From: Halobacteriaceae archaeon Tc-Br11_E2g27
Lineage (GTDB): Archaea; Halobacteriota; Halobacteria; Halobacteriales; Haloarculaceae
DNA length: 5,453 nucleotides
Direction of reading: 5' to 3'
Assembly: GCA_001564135.1 (NCBI GenBank)
Contig: LKNH01000189.1
Location: forward strand, 1 to 5,453
The notes beneath the pieces were generated by a model. It saw only the letters and a program-made list of their open reading frames with translations. It searched no databases and had not been told where the DNA came from. The position numbers were made by a program, and so were the translations under genes. Position 1 is the first letter of the stretch, and each line of letters starts with the position of its first letter. Positions 5,403 to 5,453 of this stretch are shown here, one piece after another.

Positions 5403-5453
5403 AACTAAGTGAAAGTTTCCGGATTAGCTGGCGGGCAATTACCGGCCACAAAC
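5399..5453 (+). CDS. ABC transporter permease, FtsX/MacB type (5' end only)
   Basis: Eighteen codons are visible, reading MKLSESFRISWRAITGHK, before the window ends. The opening, a short cytoplasmic stretch with SWRAI and a basic residue before the first membrane helix, is typical of MacB-like permeases paired with this type of ATPase. A good ribosome binding site, GGTGA at 5388-5392, lies six bases before the ATG, and the start overlaps the ATPase stop. The assignment rests mainly on gene order and this short N-terminus. Confidence 0.8.
   Translation, partial: MKLSESFRISWRAITGHK

Noticed and set aside
1..5453. tRNA or rRNA genes, CRISPR arrays, insertion sequences or attachment sites
   Set aside because: No repeated spacer-like units, transposase motifs, terminal inverted repeats or tRNA-like folds were seen; the gaps between genes are short.

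Overview
The window is chromosomal DNA from a haloarchaeon (class Halobacteria). The evidence is the conserved archaeal run rpl44e–rps27e–aIF2-alpha–nop10–PAC2, the strongly acidic proteins, short leaders with TATA-like boxes, and ATGA overlaps between genes. The few segments counted by hand fall between the upper 50s and upper 60s percent G+C. The genus cannot be fixed from this stretch.

Layout: (1) Positions 1-1004, minus strand: a nitric oxide synthase oxygenase domain gene, cut at its 3' end by the window edge. (2) 1005-1139: divergent promoter region with a TATA box for rpl44e and two short palindromes. (3) 1140-3366, plus strand: a five-gene operon encoding ribosomal proteins eL42 and eS27, initiation factor aIF2 alpha, Nop10 of the H/ACA pseudouridylation particle, and a PAC2-family proteasome assembly chaperone. 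(4) 3367-3461: convergent terminator region with two hairpins. (5) 3462-3764, minus strand: a small, very acidic protein of unknown function that looks haloarchaea-specific. (6) 3765-3910: divergent promoter region with two AGGA...TCCT inverted repeats. (7) 3911-4648, plus strand: a membrane PAP2-type phosphatase with all three catalytic motifs. (8) 4674-5402, plus strand: a MacB/LolD-type ABC ATPase that overlaps, by ATGA, the start of its permease (5399 to the window end).

How the genes work together: the central operon couples translation (ribosome, initiator tRNA delivery), rRNA modification and proteasome assembly, a linkage common in archaea. The right-hand ABC pair forms a transporter; the PAP2 phosphatase upstream is co-directional and may be co-transcribed, but no functional link is shown. 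The most notable gene is the stand-alone archaeal nitric oxide synthase. It has bacterial architecture but a valine where bacterial enzymes usually carry isoleucine at the NO-release gate. No dedicated reductase gene is visible in the window.
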